Positions 26,872 through 39,874 of a DNA stretch of 64,000 nucleotides are shown here, piece after piece; position 1 is the stretch's first letter; each line of letters begins with the position of its first letter. Both the position numbers and the translations under genes were made by a program. The notes under the pieces were generated by a model. That model made no database searches. It saw nothing but the letters and a program-made list of their open reading frames with translations, and had not been told where the DNA came from. Source of the DNA: Rachycentron canadum (taxonomy: Eukaryota > Chordata > Actinopteri > Carangiformes > Rachycentridae); contig CM076650.1 in the NCBI GenBank assembly GCA_038496675.1, forward strand, positions 24,305,601 through 24,369,600, written 5' to 3'.

Positions 26872-28629
26872 CTACAGCAACAGGTTAAAGGTGAAAGTGG
26901 AAGTACTAGAGAAGTTAGAGAGTGTTTAAAATGATTTGCTCTTTCACAAGGTAACAGCTAAACTGGGATGAAAAATAAAAAATAGATTTTTGCGCACAAA
27001 TGGGGCCGGATGGAAACATGGAACAAACTGGAGTTCACAGCCTGCGAACTCTGCAATAGTTTGTTTTTATACAACCTCTCAAAATGTGATTTTAATCAAT
27101 ACAACCTGTTCATTGGTCAACTTGTGTACGAAACACTGTATAAATGTGAAAATTGCAATAACACAGAAACATTAACCTGAATTAATCTTTGCATGAAGCA
27201 TCAAATGAGATAGTGTTTCCTGATAGTTCTATCCACAGACATAGTACACATATATACACACAAATATGCAGCCCTTGGGAATGACAGGAGACAACAGCCA
27301 ATCATTGTATATAAAACCGTAACAAGTTGTCGTCAGACAAATCAAATTCAACCTTCAACTGAATAATAAATAAAGGACGCATGAAAGTGAAAAGAAAATG
27401 AAGACATAAATGAGTTGGTTTCAGTGATTCTCTACCTTTGAAGACACATGTCCATGTGACATGGCCTGAAATCCTTTCCAATAGATGCATTAAATGTAAT
27501 GGAGGAGAGCCAGTCTCTTCTGGCCAGAGACCTTTCACATCAAAGGCACTGTGGGCATTCATCCATTTGTCCTAGCCACTCCATTATTATTATTAATGCC
27601 CTCTTTGCACAAACACATGACTTTATAAAACTAATTGTTTTATTTGTGAACAAAGATATTTGTGAATCCCTGATGCACTTGAAACTGAAGATGAGAAACT
27701 ATCTGTATGCAGTATGCAGGAGGTCACACAGACCTGGAAAAAAAGGTTTATTATTCGTTTTGTTCTTGTGCAAATATGTCTGTTAATGAATACTGTTGTC
27801 AAATGTCTGCTTTGAGGGCTGTTTGGCTTTGGGAGTGGGAGTAGTCAGACAGGCTGATGTCTCATTCTGAATTCAAGGTCAATGATGCAGGAGATGGGAA
27901 CGAGAATGGCATTGTCACTGGTACAAAAGAAGGAACTGTAGGTCATTCTTCATCACTGAATGTGATTTTCAAATGTAGCATTACCAAAGCATCTCACTGA
28001 GTATCCTTGGTCATAGCACATTTTCTTTCCTCAACAAACCTTTGTCCATTGCAGTTTGAAATGTTTCTTCTGGTCTGCCATTACCCAAATGAAGACTACA
28101 ATAAAGTCTGCGTCCTCTTCTCTACATTTACTCTCTTTCACTACTCTGAGAACATTTTGTTTCCATGCTTTTGTAAATCAGATGGATTCAGAACAAAACA
28201 GAGAGATACGAACTAGAATAGAAAACGTGAAAGAAACAAAGTCTCCAAGTTATTGTGGACACAAATCTCCTGGAATGTGTTTGGATTAGATGTGGATGTG
28301 GAACACAAGAAACACAAACTGTGTTGCCTCTCTACTATTACACATTTTCTGCAATCCTTCACCACCTTCAACCCCCACCAGCACCCAAAATCACCATTTC
28401 ATGATGAGACAGGACCTGTCCTCTTTCATCTGCTGAAAGTCTCTGCAATCCTGTCTTACGCTTTGCCTGGACATCTCCACTGAACTAATAAATATATTGA
28501 ATGTGTAGTATAAAGGGAAAATATCGAAAAATCACTTCTATTATACTCTTCAACATATTAACTCACAATAGCCATGTCACAAATCAGGGGCAGCATCTTT
28601 TGGAGGCGTGGTCTACGCAGGTCATTACT

Positions 28630-28647
28630 GGGTTAGGGTTAGGGTTA
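28630..28647 (+). repeat. short interstitial telomere-like repeat
   Basis: Three exact copies of GGGTTA. Too short to prove a telomeric origin. Confidence 0.8.
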
Positions 28648-28794
28648 GTGGTGGTGCAAAGGGGAAATCATTCCATAGACCAGACCATCTCATGTTTGTT
28701 TGGCCTTCGCAGTCTGTGATGGCTAGGAACCAACTTTGTTCTCCCAGACACTTGAGGGCCTTGTTTTTAACAGTTGTACTGTTAGCTGTTGAGC

Positions 28795-29010
28795 TGAGGT
28801 CAAAGCCATCCATTATCTATACCACTTGTCTGTGCAGGCAAATCACCAGTTTACCACAGGAGTGACAAATACAGACCAACCACAACCATTCACACTCAAG
28901 GTCACACCCTATAGACAATTTAGAGTCACCAATTAACCTAATGTTTGGACTTTACTCCATATAGAAATGTCCCAGACAGACAACAGTTCCAACTACAATA
29001 CAACTGTGCT
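28795..29010 (+). repeat. teleost interspersed repeat, plus strand
   Basis: Words ccatccattatctatacca, accattcacactcaaggtca, gacaatttagagtcaccaat and taacctaatgt follow each other as in a repeat found throughout teleosts (often filed with L2-like LINE or SINE tails). A reverse-strand piece is at 10905-11000. Confidence 0.65.
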
Positions 29011-29519
29011 ACCACCCGGTGGATCCTCCTTGGCCCAGGAAAGGGAGGACACATATGAGGGACAACAGAGTGGCACAGCTGTGATGCAGTCACTCTTCCA
29101 ATGCAACATCTGAAGGACAGGGCCTCTGAATTGGGCCACAACAGAGTCCTCTTTTTGCCCGCCTCAGTGTTGTTTAACTTTCCTGGCTCATCATCTAGAT
29201 AGTGGCAAGCACAGAGGAGTTGATGGAACTTGGGTTTTGAGGAGTGGGAGCATTTATTTGTTGACAAATAACATCATACATCGTTCTACTATGCCTACAA
29301 CTATATTGTTGACTTCTAACGCCGCTGCAGTGACCATCGCTGTGTCAGTCTCATCCATGCTTTTTGTCATTTTTGTTTCACACCATCTTTCTCTCTTTGG
29401 CACAGGAAGATGCCGTCTCCTTTTTTAATCTTGCTTTCACAAAGCTCTGGCAAACAGCTGTTAATGAGCACAACAGTTACTCAGAGAACAGATCAGAGAT
29501 GTCGGTGGTAAAGGTTTGC

Positions 29520-29690
29520 AACAAGGGTATCGCTGAATGGTTTGATGACTATGAAAGTAGTATGATTCATTCTCTATTGCCGCCACAATCACCACATTTC
29601 AACCCACTTAAACACCATATGGGAGATTTTTTTTTTTTCAGATTTTCAGAGAATTGCTGAATGTGTGGCAGCACTTTTTCTGTGGCTGTT
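29520..29690 (+). pseudogene. Tc1-like transposase relic
   Basis: The frame from 29520 gives EWFDDYESSMIHSLLPPQSP then HFNPLKHHMGDF, which resembles the C-terminal catalytic region of Tc1/mariner transposases (family pattern PxQSPDLNPIEHLW). The second catalytic aspartate is replaced (SPHFN) and a T-run shifts the frame just after it; similarity continues in another frame (FRELLNVWQHF). A dead fragment of a cut-and-paste DNA transposon. Confidence 0.6.
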
Positions 29691-32600
29691 CTGGGATCTT
29701 GTCAAGGAAAATCATCGATTTTATAAATGTCAACTATCTTTATTTATCCTGATAAAACCTCAAATGACGGAGGAAGAACAAAATTCTTCTTCACAGTGAT
29801 GTTACATCTATGCAGATCCACTGAAGCCAGCAGTGACTCTCTGAACTAAGATAGAGTAGTAGATTAACACTCAGGAGTAAAACACAATAGTGACTTCTGA
29901 AAAACATGTTGAATTTCAGTGTTATGTCTCTGACTTAAATTTCCTCATTCCCATGTTTAATATCAACGCTTGAGCGCATCCTTTGAGGATGTAAATGGAT
30001 GAATGTGTACATGTTCATTTCTCATCTGCACCTCTCTTTTATGCACATTTTATTTTTACGATTAATTTGCATTACATGCAGCTGCTGAAGCCGGCAGCAT
30101 CCACACCATGCGATATCCATTGTTCATTCACATTTTTGGCTTTTAAAAATCCTTCAGCTGAAAAGCTTAACATCTGCCAGCATGTGTTTAGAAATGGTTT
30201 GTTTGGTTGCATCAGTTGTGTTCATTCATATCATTCTAGAGTACAATACCAGTCCTCTGATGGATCTCTTTGTTTGTGTGTGATGCTTTGCTTAGCATTT
30301 GAGGCTCAATAACTTTGCACTGATGTGAAGCATCCAGCCAGAGTGTGCTCGATTGTGATGTGATTAGTTAATTGGGTGAAGATGTGGAAAGCGAATTATG
30401 TGTGTATCTCATGCTACACCACTAATGGATGGAAAATACCTCCATCTCTGACCTCATCCTCCCCACACCCTTTAACCAGAAAACTTCTCATAATTTCCAA
30501 CTTGTGCATTCTAAAGTAAATAGATTTAGCATCTCAGATTTATATCATCTTTCCATTTGGCTTTCTCAGGCTGTCTCTCATCATGGCGGCGGCTCAAGCC
30601 CGGTTGTAATTTACTGTGAGGTTGTTATCGTTACTGTAACAAAAACAGCCAACTGGCTCCTGTATTAATGTCTTTTATCTTCCTGACCCAATGAATGCCC
30701 CTCATTTGAAAAATGTGCCTGGTTATTAAAAGCCAATCTTACACCATAAAACGTCTCATTGTGTAACCAGAACATTTTTCTGTCACTCTGAACTATTGGA
30801 AGAAGCTTTTATGTGCTTCTTGATTTCTGTTTTTGATTTCTGATTTCTGTGTTACTCCATGGTGGCTTCAAGTTCAAATTACCTTGAAAAGAAAAGTCAA
30901 CAGTTTTTCCAGAAAACAGTGAGCATGATTATCTGGCACTTCAATTATTGTTTCCACAAAAGCTGAGCAGCTCTCTCAGTCGCACGCATCGGTCTGAAGC
31001 GTACCCACTCTGTAAAAACGGCATAACAAATCCCTTTAACAGAGACACTGAGGGCCCGCCAAAGAATGTGCTGTTCACCACTCTGCGACTGAACAGGAAG
31101 TGAACTGCTTTTCCACAGCGATCCGCTGAAAATGGTTTTCCCATGAACGGTGGCATGCAATCAAGTGCATGTGTTTTCTTGGCTGTAACATCTGCTGTCA
31201 GTCAGACCGAAGAGATCAATGGATCAACGTCGGGGAGGAGCCAGACTCCCATCGATCATTCTCATCCTGCTCATCGCCTCATGCTGCAACAGCCAGAAAA
31301 GGTGCTGAAAACAGGTCTGAAAGTTGTTGAAACCGAACTAACAGAAGCAATGGGTGAACTCCTCCTATAACAATGGCTGACCCCAACCTTTTGATGGGGC
31401 TTAAAGTTACTGACAGTGGGAAGGTATGCATCAGCCACAGAGAATATACTGTTATCACTAGACTGAAGTCTCCCTCCTCTTTGTTGTGTCTGCCCATTCA
31501 TCTTCGTCAGGCAATATTTGTTGTTATTGCTTTTATCCAGTTAAACTCATCTTCATAAACTGAAAGCGAAGGGATGAACCAGGCGCTGGGTCTCATCTCA
31601 TCACATGGTGACTTAATAATGTAAATCTCCAGCCTGATATAGCTCAGTGCTGAATATGCTTTAAAAAACTCATTGTGTTGCTTCTTCTGCAGTGAATGGT
31701 AATGAAATGGCCTACGCACACAGTTTACAAGGGCCCACACAATGTAATGAAATAATAAGAGAACTACAGTATATAGGAAACACGCCTCTCAGGCCCCTCA
31801 TTGTGAGCTTTGTTTGGCAAATGTGTTATATCATCTCTACATCCAACTGAATAAATGTTTGTGGTGACGTCGGTGGAAATGTGCTGATTTTTACTTTCCA
31901 TCCAACCACTTCATCAGCGGTGCATGTTGGTGTGATACAAGTGTCTGGATGACTAGCTCTAGTGTATTGGAGGAAAAAGTTGTGTAAATTGACATTCAAG
32001 GAAACAAATGGTGGTTGGTAGTGCTGTTGCTGACAAAAAGACAAACACAAAAAGAGAGATGGAGATCTAGCAGCTGCAATGGAGGTTTTGTGGTTTGCTG
32101 CAGCAGCAACTTGTAAAAAAATTACTTCCTGCACTGATTGTTTTTTCAGTTCATCTCAAATCTTCCACCTCATTGCTCTCAGGGTCTGCAAGTATGCTAT
32201 GCATTTGTAGACTGACCTGTCAGAATGGCAAACTTCTGCTGTAATATTGAGAAGGACACTTGTTTAACATACAGTTTGACATTTCTTGTCTATGTACGTT
32301 GTCCATGTTCAGTTCTGGTATTATTACTTATTTCTGTATTGTATTTCCTGATATTTGCTACAGTATACATATATGCTATAACCAAGTAGTGGCTCATTAT
32401 GACATTACCCATTGGCTGTGAACTGCTTGTTTGAAACCCTTGACTTGAAACTAGAGACTGAGACCACAAACTCACTTGAAAAATGTTTAAAGTTAATTAT
32501 AATTATAAATCATAATAATTGATTATGAATCAAGTGAGAAGTAGGGTCATTTTTCAATAGACTTCAACAATATCCGGCTTAATTTTACAACCTGATGTCA

Positions 32601-33933
32601 TTAAATGGTGTAGGTCTAATGAGTTTTTAGAATTCCTGAAGCGCACATACATCGTACCGTATGTTCACAGCTACACTGCTAACTTCCAACTAACAAGCAA
32701 AGTGTTCCGGTCACCAGCATCAACGCTCTCTCAGTCTCTCTCTCTGTCTATCCTGCTACATACATGACTGCCCATGTAGTGAGCTATTCCTGAAAGTAGA
32801 TGCTTTACCCCTCAAACAATATTCTGCCTCACATGATGTGTGCTGATCAAAGAAGAGAGAAGCTGAGTCACGGACAGGTTGCACAGCACCATGCGGCTGT
32901 AGCTAATCATCAGTCACACAGATTGTCTTCAATGTGCATATGCAAACCTCCAAATGAAGCTCCTTGCCAAGATACCAGCTGTCACAAGTTACAAACAACA
33001 ATATGTTATTGTTTGTGATGACACATTATTAATATGAAGTTAACAACAGAAACTGAAATCTGTGTACAGGTGTGGATACCTACTATAACTTGTCCCTGCT
33101 GATCTGTGTTATATGCAAAATCTCCATACACCAGTATTTTTGGACTTGTTTGCACCTGCACTTGCATTGTTGTTATAACTACTGTCCCCTTCTCCTTCTT
33201 CTCTTTGGGTTTGATGCCATGTGTGTTTGTAGATTTATTATACAGCCCTCATCAGTCCTGGAAGAATCACCTCTCCTGTATCTATGACATCCACGGTTCC
33301 TTCAGCACTATAGAAAAAACAAGTACTGGCAGACTTGTTACCCATTGAGTTGACACTGGAGGGATAGTAGTATAGTTTGATCTCAATGAAGTGGAAAACA
33401 GCTTTTTTCAGTCACATGTTGTGTAGTGACAGACAGTTTGACTGAAGGTGACTGATGATCCTGTGCTGAAAGAATGCTGTCGATGCAGATGCTGACACTC
33501 ACTCATTTCTTTCTTACATCAGATATTTGCAGACAACCATTAAGGTCTCATCACACAGTAGTCCTCTGTATATTTTTATGATGGCCTGTCAATGTTGGAG
33601 ATATGGACCCTCTGTATAGTCTTTAATGTTTCCCTGCGGGTCATTCATCATGTCATCCAGAGGTCATATATCACAGCGCTGTTACATTTCCAATGATCGT
33701 CCATCCACTAAAGAACCAAAAGGAATTTAAGTGATACTGTTTAATATCTCTTCAATACAGTGTCAAGCAGCTGAAATATATGTTGCACTCATGGGCAGTT
33801 TATGAGGCATTTTATCATCAGATAAATTTGTCTCTTGACAGTTTTACTCTCATGACCAGGGGAAGATTATTCCACGTTTGGAGCATTTTTATATATTGTC
33901 TTAATTTCAGAGGTGGGTTTGGAATAATAGGTG

Positions 33934-33934
<1 letters not shown>
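29691..33934. other. kcnq5 intron 1, non-coding
   Basis: No exon recognised. Apart from the repeat fragment at 32440-32610 I see only short AT-rich runs and chance frames. Confidence 0.6.
32440..32610 (+). repeat. fragment of the same interspersed repeat
   Basis: Words such as gaaactagagactgagacca, gtgagaagtagggtcatttt and atagacttcaa align with the central part of the repeat at 63240-63740 (taagaactaggaccatttt, atagatttcaa). Degraded and incomplete. Confidence 0.5.

Positions 33935-34017
<83 letters not shown>
33935..34017. repeat. (TG)n microsatellite, 83 bp
   Basis: Uninterrupted TG dinucleotides; long open frames of Cys-Val or His-Thr across it are translations of the repeat. Confidence 0.98.
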
Positions 34018-34018
<1 letters not shown>

Positions 34019-36759
34019 GCACAAAAGAAGAAAAGGTATTTTGTGAATGGATCTGGCATTCCTCAATAGACTCTCTATTGTGCTTGTTAGTCATCCAGTT
34101 GCTGCCCTCCACCTCGCTCCCCGCCCCACAGCCCACTTTTGTTTTTTCTTGTTTGACGCTTCCTACTCCTCATGGAAACACTAGTGTACTTAGCCTTGTG
34201 GATGGATCCTAAGATATTCACACATATTACACAGAAAATCGCTCAGGCCTCCAAGCTGTTTTTTTTTTTTTCTTTCCTTACAGATTTTTTCATGCTCATT
34301 AAGTGTACATACACACACAACACCCCCCCATAGAGGTACTGATGTGTTGTGGGTATCAGCAAGTTTATATGTAAATACACTTTTGTGTAGCTTTATTTAT
34401 GAAAGGAAATGAAAGGTATATGTCCAGATGGCTCTGTTTGAGTGAACAAAACTGAGTTTAAATTTAATGTCAGATTTTAGAAGCAGGCAATTTTTAAATT
34501 AGGTATGAGTAGGTGCTGAGTTCACCTAGAAAACACTGAAGGATAAGTGAATCAGATGGAGCTCAGGTGTGAAGTAGCTGTCCTCAGACCAAAAGTTGAA
34601 GGAATGCTGGCACTGAGATGATGAGCAGCAAGAAAACTAACTAAGACTAACGCTTTTTTTTTTTTTTTTTTAATCTCTTAATTACAACCCTGGTGCATGG
34701 AAAATACTGTTGCATTAAGATAGAGTTCAGATGCAGAGAAATAGTGTGGTTATTGATTTATTTAGAAAAAATAAAAACAAATAAAAGCCTTTGCAGGTAA
34801 TTTGACATTGCTTCTGTGAACAAATGTCTACCTGTCCCGGGCCCAGTCCAGCGACGTTTTTTTGCAGTTTGTGTCAGAAGAATTGATCACGTTCAAATTC
34901 AGTTACCACAGAAGACATCAGAAACAACAAAGAAGCTGAAGATTGAAAATAAAGATTTGCTGTTTGATTGAAAAGCTGTCGCCAAAACACATATCTGTAT
35001 TTGATTAATAATTCAGCTGTGGCACAGCCTGGGTTAATGTTCTCAGCCATCAAGCTCATCCTTCCTTATCACCCAAATTTAGACTGCATGGAGATGGATA
35101 TTAGATGTCAGCCCATCGAACGGCCCAGTCCTGCGCTGTTGATTAATGGGGTCCTTGCTATTTTGAGGTCACTGGGGGTTTGCCTGTGCAGATATCACAG
35201 TGAATAAAATTGCAGCACAGCGTCTGTCCCCGTTAATAGTTTTAGTTTTTCAGAGAGAGTGGTTTTTGATTTAGTTTGAAGCTCTGAAGTTTGAAGCACA
35301 GGGTCAATTTGTCTTGATGGTCTTGGTTTTAGTGTTGACCAGCTCCGCTGAAATTCTTTTGGTCTAAACTCTGCTGACCTTTGAGATTCTTCTTTTCCAC
35401 TGATGCCATCCTGAATGAATTGAAGCCACTGAATTTATTTTTCCCCTCTGCCGATTCATCTTCCACACATACAGTCGTTGTTTATTTATCTCTGAATTTG
35501 ACCTTTGCACACCACAGGGGAGCGTGGCTGTGGTGGTTTCAGAGGATGTTGGCCAGAACACCATCTGGACAGGTGATGCTTTTATTCAAGACATAAAGGT
35601 TTTAGTTTTCCAAACTCTGTGGGTTTAGTCCAGGATTCAGCGTCATTATGTCTGTCTCTCATTATGGTGTGACAATGGAAACTCTGTGTGTCTCTGCCAC
35701 TCCCTGACCTCTATGGGTCTATGTCTGGGTGCCTCATTATCTCCTCACCTGGCTCCATTAATACTTGTTTGCCTAGAGGGAGATTGGAGGTAGAAGTGGG
35801 GTGGAGCCTGGAGGTCCAAGTATTGACCCGTCACTGGCTGGAGAAAGTAGACAAATAGTGTTGATCGATGGAGAGAGACGCTGGAAAGTGGGACACCGTG
35901 GAACCAAGCACACAGCCGAGCTGATGAGACTGGAGGAGAAAGTCACTGCAGACACTCAACTGCGGTATAGGATCGATAGGTTTGCAAATGACACACATCA
36001 ATTGCCAATAATGATTGCTTTGGACAGTATCCTCTCTCATAATGGGGATAATGGGAGCTGTGTGTGAGAAATACTCAAATTAAAGTAGTGAGGATGAATC
36101 GTATTAATGGGCCCATTTAAAAAAAATGGTCACATCAGTCCCAGTTGACAGGAGGGTGTCTTGACTGTGATTCATCTGAGGCTGAGTAATGAAACAAAAG
36201 AAATAATGAATCAATGAGAACATACCAAGACACAGCAAAAAAATAATTTGTTTGAGGTAATAACCACTGAAATACCAGCAGCCACTCTACGTAAGTGCTC
36301 TCACAACATAATCACATTATGTTCAATGTTGCCAAAGACTGTTGAGCACTGCTGTTTCATTCTGACCACCAAGATGGCAGCTGTCACTGTAGCTGAGTGT
36401 GAGATCTCTGAGGTCCAGAGGGTCCGAGTCTCTGCTGCTTTTCTCTATTTATACAATTGTAAATTGAATATGTTTGTGTTGTGGACTGTTCGTCAGATAC
36501 GACTGTGTCACTTTGGACCTTTGTACAGACTAAACAACTGAGATGAATGAAATTAAAATAATTAATTTCATCTTTCAGAAAATATCCAACTTTAATTTGA
36601 TCTACATAGTATTGGATGAGATATGTGTATTGTATATGAATTGTAAACCAGGAAAAGATGAAAAGAAAACCAGTAAGTCAGAATCACCAACATCCAAGTT
36701 TCAAAAAAGAAGAAAAAGAAACAGTTTTATTCTCATTAAATTCTGCATTATTTTACATT
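34018..36759. other. kcnq5 intron 1, non-coding; possible regulatory stretches
   Basis: No exon recognised. Two complex, repeat-free stretches (about 34960-35180 and 35800-36070) have few stops on either strand and several TAAT/GATA words, as conserved non-coding elements often do. This is a weak suggestion only. Confidence 0.5.
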
Positions 36760-37190
36760 TCCATGTTAGTGAGGATTTCTCCTTTGTCAGGCTCTTCATC
36801 TGACAGGTGACACTGATCACACAGCATGATTCTTTCACAGTTGTGCCCTGGGCCACAATGAAAGGCCACCTTTCTGGAACTATGGATTTCACATTACTTC
36901 GGAGTCTGTATCTGTTCAAACCACCTCATGTAGTGTGACACATCTCTTTTGTATTGGGTTATTGATTGTGGCCTCTTCAATGTTTGTGTGAAGTTGCTGG
37001 ATATTGGCAGGAAGTGTAACATGCTGTCTACATGCAGATCCAGAGCATCCCAAACATGCTCAGTGAGTGACATGTGTGGCCTAGACAGGAACTGAAATGT
37101 TTTAATCTTCCAGGTCTTGTGCATGTCCCGCTGCAACATGAGGCGCTGGCAGCAGATGATTGGCACAACAATGGATCTCATCAACGCGTG
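36760..37190 (-). pseudogene. Tc1-like transposon relic, minus strand
   Basis: On the minus strand from 37184 the frame contains MRSIVVPIICCQRLMLQRDM and RPHMSLTEHVWDALDLHVDS (about 37082-37030), matching Tc1-type transposases (family pattern PxxSPDLxPIEHVWDALD). The catalytic SPDL-type aspartate is lost, and the middle part of the enzyme is missing. Sequence beyond the frame end (atcacacagcatgattcttt, gccctgggccacaatgaaag) resembles the terminal region of the same kind of element. Not functional. Confidence 0.7.
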
Positions 37191-38962
37191 CGTGTGTGTG
37201 TGTCTTTTGTGCTTATTTCAACTCACGAAGAATTGGAATAAAAAGAAATGTTTTGCATTTCTATTTTTGTTGAGTACTTTGTCAGCTGCTGGTGTGATAT
37301 TGACCATCAAACTTAGCCCAGTGTTGATTTCCTCACACATCGAATACAGAAGAGTCTCTTTTTGTTGTTTAGCCTAGTGACAGTAACCATTTTCCCAGGT
37401 CCTACAAACATACAGTGCTTAAATTAAATTTAGGGACATAAACAGTGAGAGGTTGCATTGTCAGGGTCTGGTTAATTTATGAAGTCAGATCTGTTCAATT
37501 TCTCCCCTTTACTTTCCATTACAGATCCTCCTACAGCTCTGCTGATGGAGTTTTAATTTGCACAGCCTCTTTACGTGCCTCGACACGAGAGAACAGAACA
37601 CATTAAACCAGAGTGAGGCTGCTTTTATGGCTTTTATACACTTGTGCTTTTATATAGCTGTATTGCTCTTTCTTTTCTAACAAGCATATTAAAGGCCCTT
37701 AACGTTTCACTTTACATCCATGGCAGTTTTTGCTGAATTTTCACTGCGGTTCTTTTGAATGTGCTCAAATGAAGGACAAGTGTGAAATAGCTGTGCACTG
37801 TGGGTGGTCTGTGGGTTCCTCTCCTCGTAGCACCTTCGCTTTTTGCTTTTGTAACAGTACCTACATAATTTCACAGTACAGGCTTCTCTTGTTTTCCTCT
37901 TGTGTTTCTTTTTTTAGAGTTGAGCTGTGATATTTCTGACCAGCTGTGTAGTTGACTCTTTCCCCACTGCTGCTGTGTGACAGGAAGAATTACAGTAGGA
38001 TGCAGCCTGTCCATCTGCTTTTTGCACTAATTATCTTTTTTGAGTGAGGAAGTGGGAAATGAGGTAAGATGAATTGGTTATACAATCTAACACCAACTAG
38101 GGCAAGTTTCTGGCTGCAAAACATCTAATTTACCAAAATAAAGAATCACAGATTGTGCATCAGGAGCTGGAAGAGAACAAACTGCATAGCGCACACTATG
38201 TTCCTGAAAACCTTGGAGCTCCTTGTGTGTCTTCCCAGGACATCAGGACATGATGTTACGTGTGATTTTTAAAGTATTTATTTAAGTGCTGTTGGAGAGC
38301 GAGCTTCGCTGTCAGCCCTTTGTGTCTCAACCTACAGTGCAACTATAAGATAGTTATCATCTTGTCAGGGAGAGCACAACTTAAAATGTTACACATCTTC
38401 GGTCACAGACTTTAATTATGCTGCCACCTGGTTAATAAAGCAATCCTGAAAACTGGCAACAAAATGAACTAAGAGTATAATAGTTCCAGATGACTCTGAA
38501 GTTATATTGTATTATTGATAAACCACTGAACAGCAGCAGTTTTGTGCAAAACAAGAAGCCTTTCCCTGTACATCAGGAGGAGAACTTACATATTGAGTGT
38601 GGCACCACTTGAACCCAGCATTAAAGGTTTTCATGTTTAATGGGGGACAAAGTGAAAGAGTGACAGGTACATTTAACAGCAGGAACCACTGTGTGTGAAT
38701 AATGCCCTCATCATCACAATGTAACGTTTCACAGCATCAGAGTCTTTGTTAATGCCGCAGCCACATCGTGTTCATGTCATAAAAATCAACCATTTCACAT
38801 TCATCCTGTATTTTCTTTCACCTCCTGGTATGTGTCAGGCAGTAACACAATTGTTATGGTGGCAGACAGCAATATAATGACTTTTTTTCAGTAACAAGTT
38901 GTGTTACAGTCCAGTTCTAATCTCAGTAAATGCTGTTATGTCTGGCCTATTGAATACTATAC
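37191..38962. other. kcnq5 intron 1, non-coding
   Basis: Nothing that I can name: AT-rich sequence with short chance frames. Confidence 0.6.
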
Positions 38963-39240
38963 TTGCAGATGGTTCAGAATGGAGCAGCCTGTCTGGCCTT
39001 CAATTATCTCAAAAGAGCACATGTGACTACGCTGCTCATTGACCTACACTTGGTAACCATGGTTGGTCAGTTCAAGTCAGTAGTTGCCTTCAGAGTTACT
39101 TCTGGGTCTGCACCATCTACTTGAACACATAATCCTGTCAGAGCTTGGACTTCCCCCTCTATCTTTAAGAAGCGCTTGAAAAATGTCTTCTGAGAGCACT
39201 CCCTCTGCTAAAAACCCAACACATCTAACTAGCACTTTCT
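38963..39240 (+). pseudogene. LINE reverse-transcriptase C-terminal relic (L2/CR1-like)
   Basis: From 38963 the frame reads LQMVQNGAACLAFNYLKRAH then VTTLLIDLHLVTMVGQFKSV and VAFRVTSGSAPST before a stop at 39122. This follows the conserved C-terminal segment of non-LTR retrotransposon ORF2 (pattern LQxVQNAAAR...HVTPxLxxLHWLPV..RFKxxxLxxKxxxGxAPxYL). Later words (tttaagaagcgcttgaaaaa) fit its KKRLK end. The 5' part is absent, as usual for 5'-truncated LINE copies. Confidence 0.7.
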
Positions 39241-39284
39241 CTATGACGACAGGACTGTGCTAACACTAAAAGAAACAAATGTAA

Positions 39285-39425
39285 GTTATTGACATAAATT
39301 ACTTTTGCTCTTGAGTAATTAGTAACTGTAACTGTAATTCATTTTTCAAATGTAACAAAATGACATTAAATGTTACTGGTTATTATATTTTTCAAGTAAC
39401 TTTCCCACCACTGGTATCATCACTA
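39285..39425 (-). repeat. interspersed repeat ending in ccaccactgg, minus strand
   Basis: Contains ttactcaag-like words in reverse and ends agtaactttcccaccactgg. The plus-strand relative at 53385-53600 begins ccagtggtgggaagtaa. Common in teleosts; probably a non-autonomous element, class uncertain. Confidence 0.5.
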
Positions 39426-39639
39426 ACATAGGGGTCCTCCTCTGTTTTTACACTCGCTACATGTTTTGTCATGTCATGAAAATTTCCTCATTTCCTGTGA
39501 GGCTCCAAACTTTTCTTCTTTCTTAAATAGTTTGTATTTAGCATTCTTAATAATTATTATTAGTTACTAATTTGTAGTTGTGTTTCATTGCCTCTTTAAT
39601 GGCAATGATAACACACACACACACACACATTTTCACCTT

Positions 39640-39777
39640 TATTCTGAGAGTCACAGTGAGAGACAAGGAACTTAAGAAGGGAGAGGGGGAATGACATGCA
39701 ACCCATGCTGCTGCAGTGATGACAAAGCCTCTGTGGTATGCGCTCTGCCAGGTGAGCTAGCAGGCCACTCCAATGAA
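39640..39777 (-). repeat. tRNA-derived SINE, minus strand
   Basis: The reverse complement starts ggagtggcctgctagctcac and continues ctggcagagcgcatacca, giving an A-box (TAGCTCACCTGG). Further on come gctgcagcagcatgggtt and tgcatgtcattccccctctc, the usual body of a fish tRNA-SINE. The B-box is eroded. Confidence 0.7.
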
Positions 39778-39850
39778 AAAATGCGAAATGTACTGTGACT
39801 CTGTTCAGGTTTAAAATAAGCACTCTGAGTCAGCTCTGCACTAATATTCG

Positions 39851-39874
39851 TTGCTGCTGCTGCTGCTGCTGCTG
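39851..39874. repeat. (TGC)n microsatellite
   Basis: About eight copies of the trinucleotide. Confidence 0.95.

Larger units (their letters stand above)
20091..28629. other. kcnq5 intron 1, non-coding
   Basis: No exon recognised. It holds T-rich runs at 22017-22051, a short (GT)n at 23308-23330, an RFX X-box at 24979-24992, stem-loops at 25947-25975 and 26497-26532, and paired E-boxes at 26855-26871. The open frame at 23805-24038 resembles no family I know. Confidence 0.6.

Noticed and set aside
31143..31370. Open frames on both strands near 30941-31501
   Set aside because: No similarity to any protein family, no splice-site support, and mutual overlap on opposite strands.
33780..34212. Cys-Val and His-Thr rich frames
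   Set aside because: Translations of the (TG)n microsatellite; the same applies at 50700-51061 and 43745-43972.
39055..39064. AACCATGGTT palindrome as a third X-box
   Set aside because: It lacks the GTT/AAC outer half sites of the RFX consensus and lies inside the LINE relic.
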